DNA of 64,000 nt from an uncultured Allobosea sp. (GTDB taxonomy: Bacteria > Pseudomonadota > Alphaproteobacteria > Rhizobiales > Beijerinckiaceae), in the NCBI RefSeq assembly GCF_945956895.1, contig NZ_CAMFJF010000005.1, forward strand, positions 105,440-169,439. Direction: 5' to 3'. The notes under the pieces are model-generated. The model saw only the letters and a list, made by a program, of their open reading frames with translations, made no database searches and was not told where the DNA came from. Below are positions 28,257 to 40,744 of the stretch, one piece after another (within the stretch, counting starts at the first letter, position 1; each line of letters opens with the position of its first letter). A program made the position numbers and the translations under genes.

Positions 28257-28709
28257 TCAGGCGGTCCGCTCGACCTGGTGGTGGGTTTCGCTGGCCTCCC
28301 GCGCCCGTTCGCTGAGTTCGCGCGAATAGGCGCGCAGCTTCAAGAGCGTTTCGTCGGGCAATTGCGAGATCGTCTCGCCGGTCTCCGGATCCTTCTTCTG
28401 AAGCACGATCGCGCGCGTCTGCGGATCGATGATCAGCTTGCGCTCGACCGTCTCGTTCGCGGTGCGGGCGGCCTGGCGGCTGTTCTGGTCGTTCGCCTGG
28501 GCGCGGCGCTCGCCATCGGCACGGCTTTGCGCATCGCGCGCCTCGGCGCGCACCTCAACATTGACGGCTGAGCCGGCGGAGGCGGATTGCACCGTCTTTT
28601 CGGGAGGAAGCTCCACGGCGATGCTGTCGGCCTGGGCCGTGACATCTGCGCGGGAGACAGGCGGCGGGCCGATGACGGCCGCGAGCTTGGGGGCGTTGCC
28701 AAAATCCAT
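28257..28709 (-). CDS. FlaG-like flagellar protein (probable)
   Basis: This small protein of about 150 residues has a disordered, Ala/Gln/Arg-rich N-terminal half. The C-terminal half contains VERKLIIDPQTRAIVLQKKD and PETGETISQLPDETLLKL, which resembles the FlaG fold (IIDxxTGEVIRQIPxExxL). FlaG limits filament length in some bacteria. The assignment rests on that motif and on the setting among flagellar genes. The ATG at 28709 has GGAG six bases upstream; an upstream GTG at 28715 is less likely. It follows the FlgN-like gene after about 235 bases without a gene. Confidence 0.6.
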   Translation of the reverse strand: MDFGNAPKLAAVIGPPPVSRADVTAQADSIAVELPPEKTVQSASAGSAVNVEVRAEARDAQSRADGERRAQANDQNSRQAARTANETVERKLIIDPQTRAIVLQKKDPETGETISQLPDETLLKLRAYSRELSERAREASETHHQVERTA

Positions 28710-28944
28710 GACCACTCCTTCTGGAGTCGCTCACGACGCCGTCGCGCCGCTTTCGTCCGGGGCCGGGAGCAGGACGAAGCTACCCGACACTGTGGAGAAT
28801 GACAGAAAAGATTGAACCAGGCGTCAAGAAATTAGGTAAATCTTTAGAGATTTTGGCGCAGCCGACGTGTAAACTCTTTTTATACCAAGGGCCTGAGCGT
28901 TTCCATCGCCAGGTCAAGATCCAGTCGAGCGCGGGGGAATACTC

Positions 28945-29433
28945 TCAGAGCCGGCGCGAAACGACCAGCGGCCCGGAATTCGGACGGGCGAAGACGCCGG
29001 CGCCGACGGTCGCAGCCGGGCCGTAGCCATTGGCGCGCATCGGCCTGTTGGCATCGGCCGCAAGGTCCCGAACGATCGATTCGGAGACCGCGCGTGCCGT
29101 CGCCAGCACGATCTGGTTGGTCTCGATCAGGCCCTGGAAGGCGAGATGCGCCTCCTTCAACCGCTTGACCTGGTCCGGCACGAAGCGAGCCAGCGCCACG
29201 GCGTTGAGCTTCACCTGCTCGACGCCACGCATATAGATGCCGGCGAGCTCGGTCTTGCGCGGCTCGCGCGCCATCGCTTCCGGCAGCCGGCCGGCGCGGA
29301 CGAGCTCGGTCTCCTCGCCAACGAGATGCGAGAGCGCGCCGAGCGCCTCCAGCACGGCCTCGATCAGGGCGCGGGCACTCAGGGCATCGGCGATACGCGG
29401 GCGCTCGTCGAGGATAGGCTTAGCGGCCAGCAT
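28945..29433 (-). CDS. FlgN-like flagellar chaperone (probable)
   Basis: The 162-residue, mostly helical protein starts at codons that overlap the end of flgJ by 14 bases. The central part has ETELVRAGRLPEAMAREPRKTEL, which is the pattern of FlgN proteins (a helix with ExxLLxxGDLxxLxxLxxxK). FlgN escorts FlgK and FlgL to the export gate. The sequence match is partial, so the name is a guess backed by the operon context of flgI-flgJ. Confidence 0.6.
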   Translation of the reverse strand: MLAAKPILDERPRIADALSARALIEAVLEALGALSHLVGEETELVRAGRLPEAMAREPRKTELAGIYMRGVEQVKLNAVALARFVPDQVKRLKEAHLAFQGLIETNQIVLATARAVSESIVRDLAADANRPMRANGYGPAATVGAGVFARPNSGPLVVSRRL

Positions 29434-29776
29434 TCTGAACTCCGCCGGCGGCCTGCTCCTGGAGGCTGAGCAGGTCGCGCATGATCTGGTTGGAGAGGCC
29501 GATCCCGCCGGCCTTCTGGATCTGCTTGGCGTATTGCTGGCTGAGCTGGGAGCGCCAGATGCCGCCGCCGGTGCCGTTCTCGCCGAGCGGGCCCTCGGTG
29601 CCCTCGCTGGCGGTGAGCCGGTCGGTCATCTGCTCGAGGAACATGGTCTCGAAATCGTCGGCCTGCTTCTTGGCCTTGGCCTTGGCCGGGTCGAGCGCAT
29701 CGGCGATGCCGCTGGCGACCTTGCCGGCGACGCCGAGCGCGAGTTTCGCGGCGGGAAGCGCGAGGGCAGCAGTCAT
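29420..29776 (-). CDS. flgJ: Rod-binding protein FlgJ (short, N-terminal domain only)
   Basis: The 118-residue protein has the rod-binding domain (KKQADDFETMFLEQMTDRLT, then GGIWRSQLSQQYAKQIQKAGGIGLSNQI). It lacks the muramidase domain of enterobacterial FlgJ, as is normal in alphaproteobacteria, where it is also called CheL. It should help assemble the rod through the peptidoglycan layer, with muramidase activity supplied by another protein. Its ATG shares one base with the flgI stop (TGATG), so translation is coupled. Confidence 0.88.
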   Translation of the reverse strand: MTAALALPAAKLALGVAGKVASGIADALDPAKAKAKKQADDFETMFLEQMTDRLTASEGTEGPLGENGTGGGIWRSQLSQQYAKQIQKAGGIGLSNQIMRDLLSLQEQAAGGVQNAGR

Positions 29777-30909
29777 CACATCACCTCGATTTCGGCCTGC
29801 AGGGCGCCTGCCGACTTGATGGCCTGGAGAATGGAGATCAGGTCGCGCGGGCCGATGCCCAGCGCATTGAGCCCGTCGACCAGCTCGGCGAGCGTCACGC
29901 TTTCCTTGACGAGGGCGAGCTTGTTGCCGCCGCCGGTATCGACCTTGACGCTGGTCTGCGGCGTCACCACCGTCCGGCCGCGCGCGAATTCGTTGGGCTG
30001 GCTGACCTGCGGCTGCTCGCTGATCGTGACGGTGAGGTTGCCCTGCGCCACGGCGACCGTGGAGACGCGGACATCCTTGCCCATGACGATGATGCCGGAG
30101 CGCTCGTCGATGACGATGCGGGCGAGCTGGTCGGGCTCGATGCGCAATTGCTCGATATCGGTGAGCAGCTTGATCATGTTGCCCTTGAAGCGGGCGGGAA
30201 TCTGCAGGACCACGGTCGAGGGATCGGTCGGCTCGGCCGAGTCGCCGCCGACGAACTCGTTGATCGCGGCCGCCATGCGGCGCGCGGTGGTCAGGTCGGG
30301 ATTGCGCAGCGACAGGCGCAGCGTCGAGAGCTTGTTCAGGGCGAAGTCGATCTCGCGCTCGACGACGCCGCCATTGGCGATGCGGCCGACGGTCGGCACG
30401 CCGCGGGTGATCTTGCTGGCCTCGCCCTCGGCCGAGAAGCCGGAGATCGCGACCGGGCCCTGCGAGACCGCATAGACCTCACCATCGGCGCCGAGCAGCG
30501 GCGTGACCAGGAGCGTGCCGCCCTGCAGCGACTTGGCGTCGCCCATCGCCGAGACGGTGACGTCGACGCGGGTGCCCTGTGTCGAGAAGGGCGGCAGATT
30601 GGCCGTTACCATCACGGCGGCGACGTTGGCGGTGCGCATGTTGGCGCCGCGGGTGTTGACGCCGAGGCGCTCCAGCATCGCCTGCAGCGACTGCTTGGTG
30701 AAGGGCGTGTTGTTGAGCGTGTCGCCGGTGCCATTGAGGCCGACGACGATGCCATATCCGAGCAACTGGTTGGTGCGCACGCCTTCGACCGCGGCGAGGT
30801 CCTTGATGCGGGAGAGCGCGAACACCGGCTGCGACGACAGGCCGACAACCACGGCCAGCAGGGCGGCCAGCGGCTTCAGCAGCGTCTTCAGGGCGGGTTT
30901 GCGAAACAT
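29776..30909 (-). CDS. flgI: Flagellar P-ring protein FlgI
   Basis: The 377-residue periplasmic protein forms the P ring around the rod. It has a cleavable signal peptide (to about SQPVFA) followed by LSRIKDLAAVEGVRTNQLLGYGIVVGLNGTGD, the most conserved part of the family. It ends at the usual SAGALQAEIEVM. It heads the flgI-flgJ-flgN-like unit and is divergent from fliX. A sigma-54-like promoter lies about 40 bases upstream. Confidence 0.94.
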   Translation of the reverse strand: MFRKPALKTLLKPLAALLAVVVGLSSQPVFALSRIKDLAAVEGVRTNQLLGYGIVVGLNGTGDTLNNTPFTKQSLQAMLERLGVNTRGANMRTANVAAVMVTANLPPFSTQGTRVDVTVSAMGDAKSLQGGTLLVTPLLGADGEVYAVSQGPVAISGFSAEGEASKITRGVPTVGRIANGGVVEREIDFALNKLSTLRLSLRNPDLTTARRMAAAINEFVGGDSAEPTDPSTVVLQIPARFKGNMIKLLTDIEQLRIEPDQLARIVIDERSGIIVMGKDVRVSTVAVAQGNLTVTISEQPQVSQPNEFARGRTVVTPQTSVKVDTGGGNKLALVKESVTLAELVDGLNALGIGPRDLISILQAIKSAGALQAEIEVM

Positions 30910-30948
30910 GCGTCGGCACCAGGAGGCAGTTGAACTCGCCTGCAGCCT

Positions 30949-30965
30949 TGCGAGCGGCGTGCCAA
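30949..30965 (-). promoter_or_regulatory. Sigma-54-like promoter in front of flgI
   Basis: On the minus strand the sequence is TTGGCACG-N4-TCGCA. It matches the full -24 box TTGGCACG and has GC at -12 with correct spacing. The only mismatch in the core is TCGC for TTGC. It is about 40 bases from the flgI start codon. Confidence 0.55.
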
Positions 30966-31020
30966 TCCGCTCAAAATTGAAAAGCCTTGTTTGTCAGTCC
31001 TTTGCAGTTCGGCGGCATGT

Positions 31021-31036
31021 TGGGGAGGCTCTTGCG
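31021..31036 (+). promoter_or_regulatory. Weak sigma-54-like element upstream of fliX
   Basis: TGGGGAG-N4-TTGC keeps GG and GC at the right spacing with an exact TTGC, but the -24 box is poor. It is about 100 bases before fliX. This is a weak candidate only. Confidence 0.2.
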
Positions 31037-31078
31037 GGGCCTGCGCTTCCTGCCGGGGCGGCAGTTTCTGCCGGGCAA

Positions 31079-31093
31079 TTTACCGGCTGTTAA
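31079..31093. promoter_or_regulatory. CtrA-like binding site before fliX
   Basis: TTTA-N7-TTAA followed by CC is one mismatch from the TTAA-N7-TTAA consensus. It lies 45 bases before the fliX start. Confidence 0.55.
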
Positions 31094-31137
31094 CCGTCTT
31101 CCGACAAGACTTCATTAACTCTTACACGAGGCCGCCG

Positions 31138-31545
31138 ATGATCAGGATCGACCAGCGCGCGCCCGTCTCGAATGCCGGCCCGGCCAGTTCCGCGAGGCGC
31201 TCGAGCGGCGCGGCCTTCACGCTTCCGACGCAGGACAGCGCGACCGCGACCCGCAGCAGCGGCGTCAGCGCGGCCGGGCCGCTCGATACGCTGCTCGCCG
31301 TCCAGGCGCAGGAGGATTCGCAGGATCGCAAGCGCCGGCAGGCGAGGCGCGGGCATGACCTGCTCGACGGACTCGACCGGCTGAAGGCGGCGTTGCTCGC
31401 GGGCCGGGTGCTGCCCTCCGAGCTTGACCGGCTGCGCACGACGTTGGCGCTGCGGCGCGAAACGACCGACGATCCGCGCCTCGACGAGGTTCTCGCTCAT
31501 ATCGAGCTGCGCGCGGCGGTGGAACTGGCGAAGCTGAAGCGCTGA
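31138..31545 (+). CDS. fliX: Flagellar assembly regulator FliX
   Basis: The 135-residue protein starts MIRIDQRAPVSNAGPA. It ends with the conserved segment DDPRLDEVLAHIELRAAVELAKLKR, and LLDGLDRLKAALLAGRVLPSELDRL precedes it. In Caulobacter FliX couples flagellar assembly to sigma-54/FlbD-dependent late transcription and is encoded divergently from flgI, exactly as here. The start ATG is the only one that gives the family N-terminus. Confidence 0.9.
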   Translation: MIRIDQRAPVSNAGPASSARRSSGAAFTLPTQDSATATRSSGVSAAGPLDTLLAVQAQEDSQDRKRRQARRGHDLLDGLDRLKAALLAGRVLPSELDRLRTTLALRRETTDDPRLDEVLAHIELRAAVELAKLKR

Positions 31546-31595
31546 GGCGTTCAAGCGAGTTCGCCAGAGTCTGTTGATTTTCCCCGGAAACACGA

Positions 31596-31690
31596 CGTCA
31601 TCCCGGGCGTGCCCCGGGATCCATCGTAAGGCTCCGCATTCCACGATGGATCCCGGATCTGCTCGGCTGCGCCGCTTGTCCGGGATGACG
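31596..31690. repeat. Palindromic interspersed repeat, family C, copy 1
   Basis: It begins CGTCATCCCGGGC and ends TCCGGGATGACG, with CCATCGTAAGGCT and CACGATGGATCCCGG in the core. Other copies are at 39400-39494 and 45256-45351. Confidence 0.88.
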
Positions 31691-31718
31691 GCGCGGTTCC
31701 GTCGAAAATCAGCCTGAC

Positions 31719-32264
31719 TTACCGGATGAACTGATCGACATATTCTGCGCCCAGCCCGTTCTGCGCGTAATGCGCCCGGCATTTGTCGATGCGGGTGAAG
31801 ACGTCGTCATAGCCGAGGCATTTGCCGTCCGGATCGACATAGATCATTGCGCCGTTCACCTGGAACATGGTGATCATCTCCTCGACATCGGGATCGACCA
31901 CCAGCGTATGCGTCTCGCCCGGCGCCTCGTAGACATAGGCGCCCTCGGTCGCGACCCAGTCATGCTCAAGGTAACGCCATTTGCCTTTCAGCACGTAACC
32001 GTGGACCGGCAGCGGGTGGCGATGGCGCGAGAGCACGCCGGCGCGGCGGACCTTGAGCAGGTTCATCCAGTAGCCGCGTGAGGTGCAGAGAAGCAGGGGG
32101 CGGAACCAGACATTGTCGTCGACCGGCACCCAGACGCGCTCGTCGGTCGGGATCACGTTGGGGACGATCAGTTCCGGCGGCGATTCCTTCGGCTGGGGAT
32201 GGCGGTAAGGCGTCCAGCGCTCCTCCTGCGTAGCCGCGACAGGCATCGGGCTCGTCGTGTTCAT
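31719..32264 (-). CDS. 2,4'-dihydroxyacetophenone dioxygenase-family cupin protein
   Basis: This 181-residue cytoplasmic cupin has metal-ligand histidines in RHRHPLPVHGYVLKGKWRY (about 80-98) and ETHTL near 117. These match the 2,4'-dihydroxyacetophenone dioxygenase (DAD) family, which cleaves the C-C bond of aromatic ketones. The real substrate may differ, because the family includes many enzymes of unknown specificity. The neighbouring SDR on the same strand is likely co-transcribed and could act on the same compound. Confidence 0.75.
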   Translation of the reverse strand: MNTTSPMPVAATQEERWTPYRHPQPKESPPELIVPNVIPTDERVWVPVDDNVWFRPLLLCTSRGYWMNLLKVRRAGVLSRHRHPLPVHGYVLKGKWRYLEHDWVATEGAYVYEAPGETHTLVVDPDVEEMITMFQVNGAMIYVDPDGKCLGYDDVFTRIDKCRAHYAQNGLGAEYVDQFIR

Positions 32265-32351
32265 GGCGTCTCTCCCGTGCTGATGTTCTGATTCAATGCG
32301 TGCGCAATCTGATTCAGGATTCTGGATTAAGATATTGATCGAGATGCGTTT

Positions 32352-33089
32352 TTAAACGGTGAGATAGCCGCCGTCGACCGGCAGGATCGCGCCGGTGACG
32401 AACTGGGCCGCGTCCGAGAGCAGGAAGGCGATGGCGCCGCCGACATCGCCGGGCTTGCCCCAGCGCCCCATCGGCGTGCGGGCGAGGATCGGCGCCGAGC
32501 GCTCGGCATCCTCGACCAGCGGCCGGGTCAGTTCCGTCTCGATCCAGCCCGGCGCTACGGCATTCACGCGGATGCCGTCCTGCGCCCAGGCTGCGCCGAG
32601 CGACTTGGTGAGCTGGCCGATGCCGCCCTTGGAAGCCGCATAGCCCGGTGCGAAGGGCGAGCCGTGGAAGGTCAGCATCGAGGCGATGTTGACGATGGCG
32701 CCGCCGGTCTTGTCCGCGCTCTTGGCGGCGAGCTTGTCCTTGGCGGCGAGGCACATCCGCATCGTGCCGTTGAGATTGACCTCGATCGTCAGGCGGAAAG
32801 CATCGATCTCGAATTCCTTGCCGCCGCGCTGGATCATGCCGGCGCAGTTCACCAGCGCGTCGAGGCGCGGGCAGGTCGCGACGATGGCGGCGACCTGATC
32901 GTCGCGGGTCACGTCGAGCCGGGCATGGCGGATGGCGGGATGGGCAGGCGACGCCGCGACCTCCTCCTCGGTCAGGCCGGTGGCGAGGACATCGTAGCCG
33001 GCCGTGGCCAAGGCGAGGGCGGCGCCGGCGCCGATGCCGCGCGTGCCGCCGGTGACGAGAGCGAATTTGGTCGAAGTGGCGTTTGTCAT
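32352..33089 (-). CDS. SDR-family NAD(P)-dependent oxidoreductase
   Basis: The 245-residue short-chain dehydrogenase is complete. It has the nucleotide motif TGGTRGIGAG (about 14-23) and NCAG near 86. The catalytic Ser is in NIASM near 135, and the YxxxK motif is in GYAASKGG near 148. PGWIET and a C-terminal GGYLTV complete the pattern. The substrate is unknown. It is upstream of, and in the same direction as, the cupin dioxygenase-like gene with an 87-base gap, so a small catabolic unit is plausible. Confidence 0.88.
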   Translation of the reverse strand: MTNATSTKFALVTGGTRGIGAGAALALATAGYDVLATGLTEEEVAASPAHPAIRHARLDVTRDDQVAAIVATCPRLDALVNCAGMIQRGGKEFEIDAFRLTIEVNLNGTMRMCLAAKDKLAAKSADKTGGAIVNIASMLTFHGSPFAPGYAASKGGIGQLTKSLGAAWAQDGIRVNAVAPGWIETELTRPLVEDAERSAPILARTPMGRWGKPGDVGGAIAFLLSDAAQFVTGAILPVDGGYLTV

Positions 33090-33166
33090 GGGCCGAGGCT
33101 AGAGCGGCCCGTACGCGCGGGGAAGGCAGGATGATGCAGGCCGCCATGCAATGGCGGCCGTTCCGG

Positions 33167-33988
33167 TCAGTCCCACTTGTACTTCAAGGACAGCATCGCC
33201 CGGCCGCGCGTCTCGAAATCGCTGGCGACGAGGGGAACTTTGCGCGCCAACGTGACATCGAAGGAGGTCTGCCAGGGCAGGGCGGCGAGCTTGGCGAGAT
33301 CGAGCGAGAGTTTCATCTCGGGGGTGAGCGCCGTATGGAGGCCATCGCCCGTCGCGAAGACATAGGTCCCTGCCATGGCGAGCTGGGAGGTCAGGGTCAG
33401 GTGCGGGAGCAACTCCTGCCGATAGCCGATCAACGCCTCGCCGATCTGCTCGGGGCTGCCGTAGAGCGCGCTGCCACCGCCGGTGGCGAGGCCCCAGATG
33501 AAGCCCTTGCCGCCACCGACCGGCTGGGCCAGCCGCCAGCGCAGCTCGGCATTCCGCGTCGCGCCGAGAGCGGCAGGATCGGACAATGTCGTCGAGAGCG
33601 AGAACACGTCCCGACCGAGCTTGAAGCCGACCGCGCGATCCTGCTCCGTGCTCATCGTGTTCTGGCGCGCGGCAAAGCCCTTGCGGATGATGTCGACCGG
33701 AATCGGAGTGCGGGCGCGCAGATGGGCGCCGGAACTCGCCGCGGCACGGCCGAGCGCAGCCAGCCCCGGATCGAAGACGACGGTGCCGGGATCCGCCGCC
33801 GCGAGGGGGAAAGCGGCTGTCGCCTCGGCATCGGGGTCGATCAGGGCACCGCGCGGGATCGGCAACGGCATGGCCGGCGCCCCTTCGATCGTGATCGGCG
33901 TAGAGGCGAAGGCGGGACCGAACGTCGCTGCCAGAAGAAGCGCGGCCGGCAGGATGCCGGCGCGCATATCGAGAATGAAACGGAACAC
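33167..33988 (-). CDS. Exported protein of unknown function, possibly a small outer-membrane beta-barrel
   Basis: The 273-residue protein has a Sec signal peptide (hydrophobic run [18 protein letters not shown]). The second half alternates polar and hydrophobic residues, as in beta strands ([55 protein letters not shown]). It ends [11 protein letters not shown]. That pattern suggests a barrel or porin-like fold. No family was recognised. A GTG start at 33988 has AGGA eight bases upstream; an ATG at 33967 is an alternative. Confidence 0.6.
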   Translation of the reverse strand: MFRFILDMRAGILPAALLLAATFGPAFASTPITIEGAPAMPLPIPRGALIDPDAEATAAFPLAAADPGTVVFDPGLAALGRAAASSGAHLRARTPIPVDIIRKGFAARQNTMSTEQDRAVGFKLGRDVFSLSTTLSDPAALGATRNAELRWRLAQPVGGGKGFIWGLATGGGSALYGSPEQIGEALIGYRQELLPHLTLTSQLAMAGTYVFATGDGLHTALTPEMKLSLDLAKLAALPWQTSFDVTLARKVPLVASDFETRGRAMLSLKYKWD

Positions 33989-34203
33989 GTCGTTCGTCCT
34001 GTCGCTATGACGAGCGGCAGGTCAGGCTAGGTCGGGAAGGTGCCGATTTTGCGGCAGTGCAGCATAATTCGAAGCGCATCGGATTGCCCGAAAGCTGCGC
34101 TTCCCCCGCCGCCCTGAACCCGCTAGGAAGCCACCAGCCGGAAACGGCAGCGGAAAGCCGCGGTTTCGGATCGTTCTATCTGGAAGAGAGCAGGGGTCAT
34201 CGC

Positions 34204-35418
34204 ATGAGCAAGATCAAGGTCGCCAATCCGATCGTCGACATGGACGGCGACGAGATGACCCGGATCATCTGGCAGAAGATCAAGGACACGCTGATCTTCC
34301 CGTATCTGGATCTCGAGCTCGACTATTACGACCTCTCGGTCGAGAACCGCGACGCGACCAACGATCAGGTCACGATCGATGCCGCCAACGCCACCAAGAA
34401 GCACGGCGTCGCGGTCAAGTGCGCGACCATCACGCCGGACGAGGCCCGCGTGAAGGAGTTCAACCTCAAGGAAATGTGGAAGTCGCCGAACGGCACGATC
34501 CGCAACATCCTCGGCGGCGTGATCTTCCGCGAGCCGATCATCTGCAAGAACGTGCCGCGCCTGGTGCCGGGCTGGACCCAGCCGATCGTCATCGGCCGCC
34601 ATGCCTATGGCGACCAGTACCGCGCGACCGACTTCAAGTTCCCGGGTAAGGGCACGCTCTCGATCAAGTTCGTCGGCGAGGACGGCAATGTCATCGAGAA
34701 GGAGGTCTTCAAGGCCCCTGAGGCCGGCGTCGCCATGGCGATGTACAATCTCGACGACTCGATCCGCGACTTCGCGCGGGCGTCGCTGAACTACGGCCTG
34801 ATGCGCAAGTACCCGGTCTATCTCTCGACCAAGAACACCATCCTCAAGACCTATGACGGCCGCTTCAAGGACATCTTCCAGGAGATCTACGAGAAGGAGT
34901 TCAAGGCGGAGTTCGACAAGCTCGGCATCACCTACGAGCACCGCCTGATCGACGACATGGTCGCCTCGGCGATGAAGTGGTCGGGCGGCTATGTCTGGGC
35001 CTGCAAGAACTACGACGGCGACGTGCAGTCCGACACCGTGGCGCAGGGCTTCGGCTCGCTCGGCCTGATGACCTCGGTGCTGATGACGCCGGACGGCAAG
35101 ACCGTCGAGGCCGAGGCCGCGCACGGCACGGTGACCCGCCACTATCGCGAGCACCAGAAGGGCAAGGAGACCTCGACGAACTCGATCGCCTCGATCTTCG
35201 CCTGGACCCGCGGCCTTTCGCATCGCGCCAAGCTCGACAACAATGCAGAGCTCGCCAAGTTCGCTGCGCTGCTGGAGAAGGTCACGGTCGACACGGTCGA
35301 GGCCGGCGACATGACCAAGGATCTCGCGCTGCTGGTCGGCGCCGACCAGAAATGGCTCTCGACCACCGGCTTCCTCGAGAAGGTCAGCGACAACATGCGC
35401 AAGGCGATGGCCGCCTGA
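34204..35418 (+). CDS. icd: NADP-dependent isocitrate dehydrogenase
   Basis: The 404-residue cytoplasmic TCA-cycle enzyme oxidises isocitrate to 2-oxoglutarate and CO2 with NADP+. It starts [20 protein letters not shown], the signature of the eukaryote-like (type II) homodimeric form common in alphaproteobacteria. [12 protein letters not shown] near 95 binds substrate. [22 protein letters not shown] near 270-292 holds the metal-binding aspartates. [14 protein letters not shown] near 310 contacts NADP. It is a single gene followed by a strong terminator. Confidence 0.96.
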   Translation: MSKIKVANPIVDMDGDEMTRIIWQKIKDTLIFPYLDLELDYYDLSVENRDATNDQVTIDAANATKKHGVAVKCATITPDEARVKEFNLKEMWKSPNGTIRNILGGVIFREPIICKNVPRLVPGWTQPIVIGRHAYGDQYRATDFKFPGKGTLSIKFVGEDGNVIEKEVFKAPEAGVAMAMYNLDDSIRDFARASLNYGLMRKYPVYLSTKNTILKTYDGRFKDIFQEIYEKEFKAEFDKLGITYEHRLIDDMVASAMKWSGGYVWACKNYDGDVQSDTVAQGFGSLGLMTSVLMTPDGKTVEAEAAHGTVTRHYREHQKGKETSTNSIASIFAWTRGLSHRAKLDNNAELAKFAALLEKVTVDTVEAGDMTKDLALLVGADQKWLSTTGFLEKVSDNMRKAMAA

Positions 35419-35446
35419 GTTCGGCCTCTCCTATTGCAATCAATCG

Positions 35447-35475
35447 AAAGCCTGGCCGAGAGGCCGGGCTTTTTG
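35447..35475 (+). terminator. Rho-independent terminator of icd
   Basis: AAAGCCTGGCC pairs with GGCCGGGCTTT (one G-T wobble) and is followed by TTTG. Confidence 0.85.
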
Positions 35476-35654
35476 TTGTGGGGCCTCGGCTGATGCAATT
35501 CAGAAGTTGTTCGATAGTGGCAATGCACCGATAAAGTGCTTTTTGAACGATGAAGGACTTCGTTCACCAGAACTAGGCGGCACAAACCGGAGGTTGCTGG
35601 CAGCCGATCATCTTACCGGAAACGATCGTGCAGGCGACCGGATCGGAGGAAACC

Positions 35655-35843
35655 GTGGACACGAGCGAGTTGGTGGTGTTCGTTACGGCCGGAATGCTGA
35701 TCGCGGCCGGGGTCGGCTGGCGGATCGGAGCGATCATGACGCCTAGGCCGGAGGCCTTACGCCGCTCGGCGTCATCTCGTGCCTATGAAGCCCGGGATGT
35801 CACGCTGGCCGATGACGATCATCGGAGTGGCAGTTCCGTCTAA
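35655..35843 (+). CDS. Small single-pass membrane protein of unknown function
   Basis: This is a 62-residue protein with one hydrophobic helix (LVVFVTAGMLIAAGVGWRIGAIM, about residues 5-27) and a charged tail. A near-perfect ribosome binding site (GGAGGA at 35645-35650) precedes a GTG start, which is the main reason for calling the gene. I recognise no family. It lies alone between the icd terminator and the convergent unit at 35891. Confidence 0.55.
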   Translation: MDTSELVVFVTAGMLIAAGVGWRIGAIMTPRPEALRRSASSRAYEARDVTLADDDHRSGSSV

Positions 35844-35890
35844 CTGACGAAGGTGGCGGGTCGGGTGTCGCTCGATGTGGCCCCAGCGGC

Positions 35891-36549
35891 TCACTCAACC
35901 CTGACCGGCCGCCGCGCCAGAATCCGATGCTCCGCCAGAGGAGCGTGCAGCACATAGCGCAATTCGTAGACACCCGGCTGGTCCGGAGCCTCCAGCATCG
36001 CCTCGACATTCTCCGCAGGGAAAAAGCGCGGGCCTTCCGCATCCGCCGGCGCATCGGGCTTCACCAACATGACGCGATCCTGCTCGCCATTGGGGCCGAT
36101 GCCGCGCACCGGCAGGCCCTGGCCGCGGCTGATGCGCTCGGGCGCGGCGAGCGTCGCGCTCGGCTCGGTGGTGGCGAGCGGCTGGCGTAGCAGGATGACG
36201 GGCGCGTCGTCCTTCTCCACCGTCAGGCGCAGTTCGTAGGTGCCGACCGCGCCGGGGGTCGGCAGGGCCGGCACCGTGTTCTTCAGCTCGATGACGACAA
36301 TGGCCTTATCCGCCGGATCGTCCGGGCGGGCGATGGCGAGGCGCGCACCTTGCGGCGCATTGCTCAGGAAGACGCCGAGCGGCGCGCCGGCCATGATGGT
36401 CCGCGCGGCAGAGAGCGAAGGCTGCGGTGGGCGAGGGGCTTGCCGCTGCTGCTTCTGAGCCGCAGCCGCAGCCGGCCAGAGGCCGGCCGCGATCAAGAGG
36501 GTGCGGCGGGAGAGGGCGCGCGCGGAGGCGCTGCTCATCCCCGCTGCCA

Positions 36550-36550
<1 letters not shown>
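35891..36550 (-). CDS. Exported protein of unknown function, Tat-like signal
   Basis: The 219-residue protein has a twin-arginine-like leader (SRRTLLIAAGLWPAAAAAQ). The mature part has repeated beta-rich segments, each ending in a GxYELR motif (GTYELRLTVE and GVYELRYVLH), which suggests two Ig-like or carbohydrate-binding-like modules. No known family was recognised. The start ATG shares a base with the alaS stop (TGATG), so it is coupled to alaS. A second ATG 12 bases later is also possible. Confidence 0.7.
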
Positions 36551-39192
<2,642 letters not shown>

Positions 39193-39320
39193 CGCTGTCT
39201 TGCGCTCTGATCTTGGGCAGGAGGCCGGGCGCGCCCGGCAGGAAGGTCCGGTTCTAGTCAGGCGGCTCGCCGCTGTCCAGAAAGCTTGATGCGCTGCAGC
39301 AGCCGCAAGGTCTTATCGGC

Positions 39321-39349
39321 AAAGGAAAAGGGCGGCCCGAGGGCCGCCC
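39321..39349 (-). terminator. Rho-independent terminator of recA
   Basis: GGGCGGCCC and GGGCCGCCC form a 9-base-pair stem. On the minus strand it is followed by TTTTCCTTT. It lies about 160 bases past the recA stop codon, beyond a family C repeat. Confidence 0.75.
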
Positions 39350-39399
39350 GCTTGATAGAGGAGGGCAAGAATGGCTCCGCCCGTCATTGGCACCCTCTG

Positions 39400-39494
39400 C
39401 GTCATCCCGGGCTTGACCCGGGATCTATCGTAGAACGCGGCGCCCTCCGATGGATTCCGGATCAGCGCCGCTTCGCGGCTTGTCCGGAATGACG
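39400..39494. repeat. Palindromic interspersed repeat, family C, copy 2
   Basis: It begins CGTCATCCCGGGC and ends TCCGGAATGACG. It lies 15 bases after the recA stop codon. Confidence 0.88.
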
Positions 39495-39508
39495 GTCGTA
39501 TTGTTGCC

Positions 39509-40594
<1,086 letters not shown>

Positions 40595-40678
40595 GGTTCG
40601 GGCTCCTTATGGCAGGGCAAGGGGGACATCTCAATGCGTCTTGACATGAGAATGGTCACGCTTTGTTCTCACTCGCAA

Positions 40679-40693
40679 GTTCTTTTTTTGTTC
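40679..40693. promoter_or_regulatory. LexA (SOS) box of recA
   Basis: GTTC-N7-GTTC, with all seven spacer bases T, is the direct-repeat SOS operator of alphaproteobacteria. It lies in the gap between recA and the neighbouring TetR gene. Confidence 0.85.
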
Positions 40694-40744
40694 CGCGTGT
40701 CAGTTTGCGTCAGCATATGGTTTCACAGCGCAGTGGAGCGCTCG

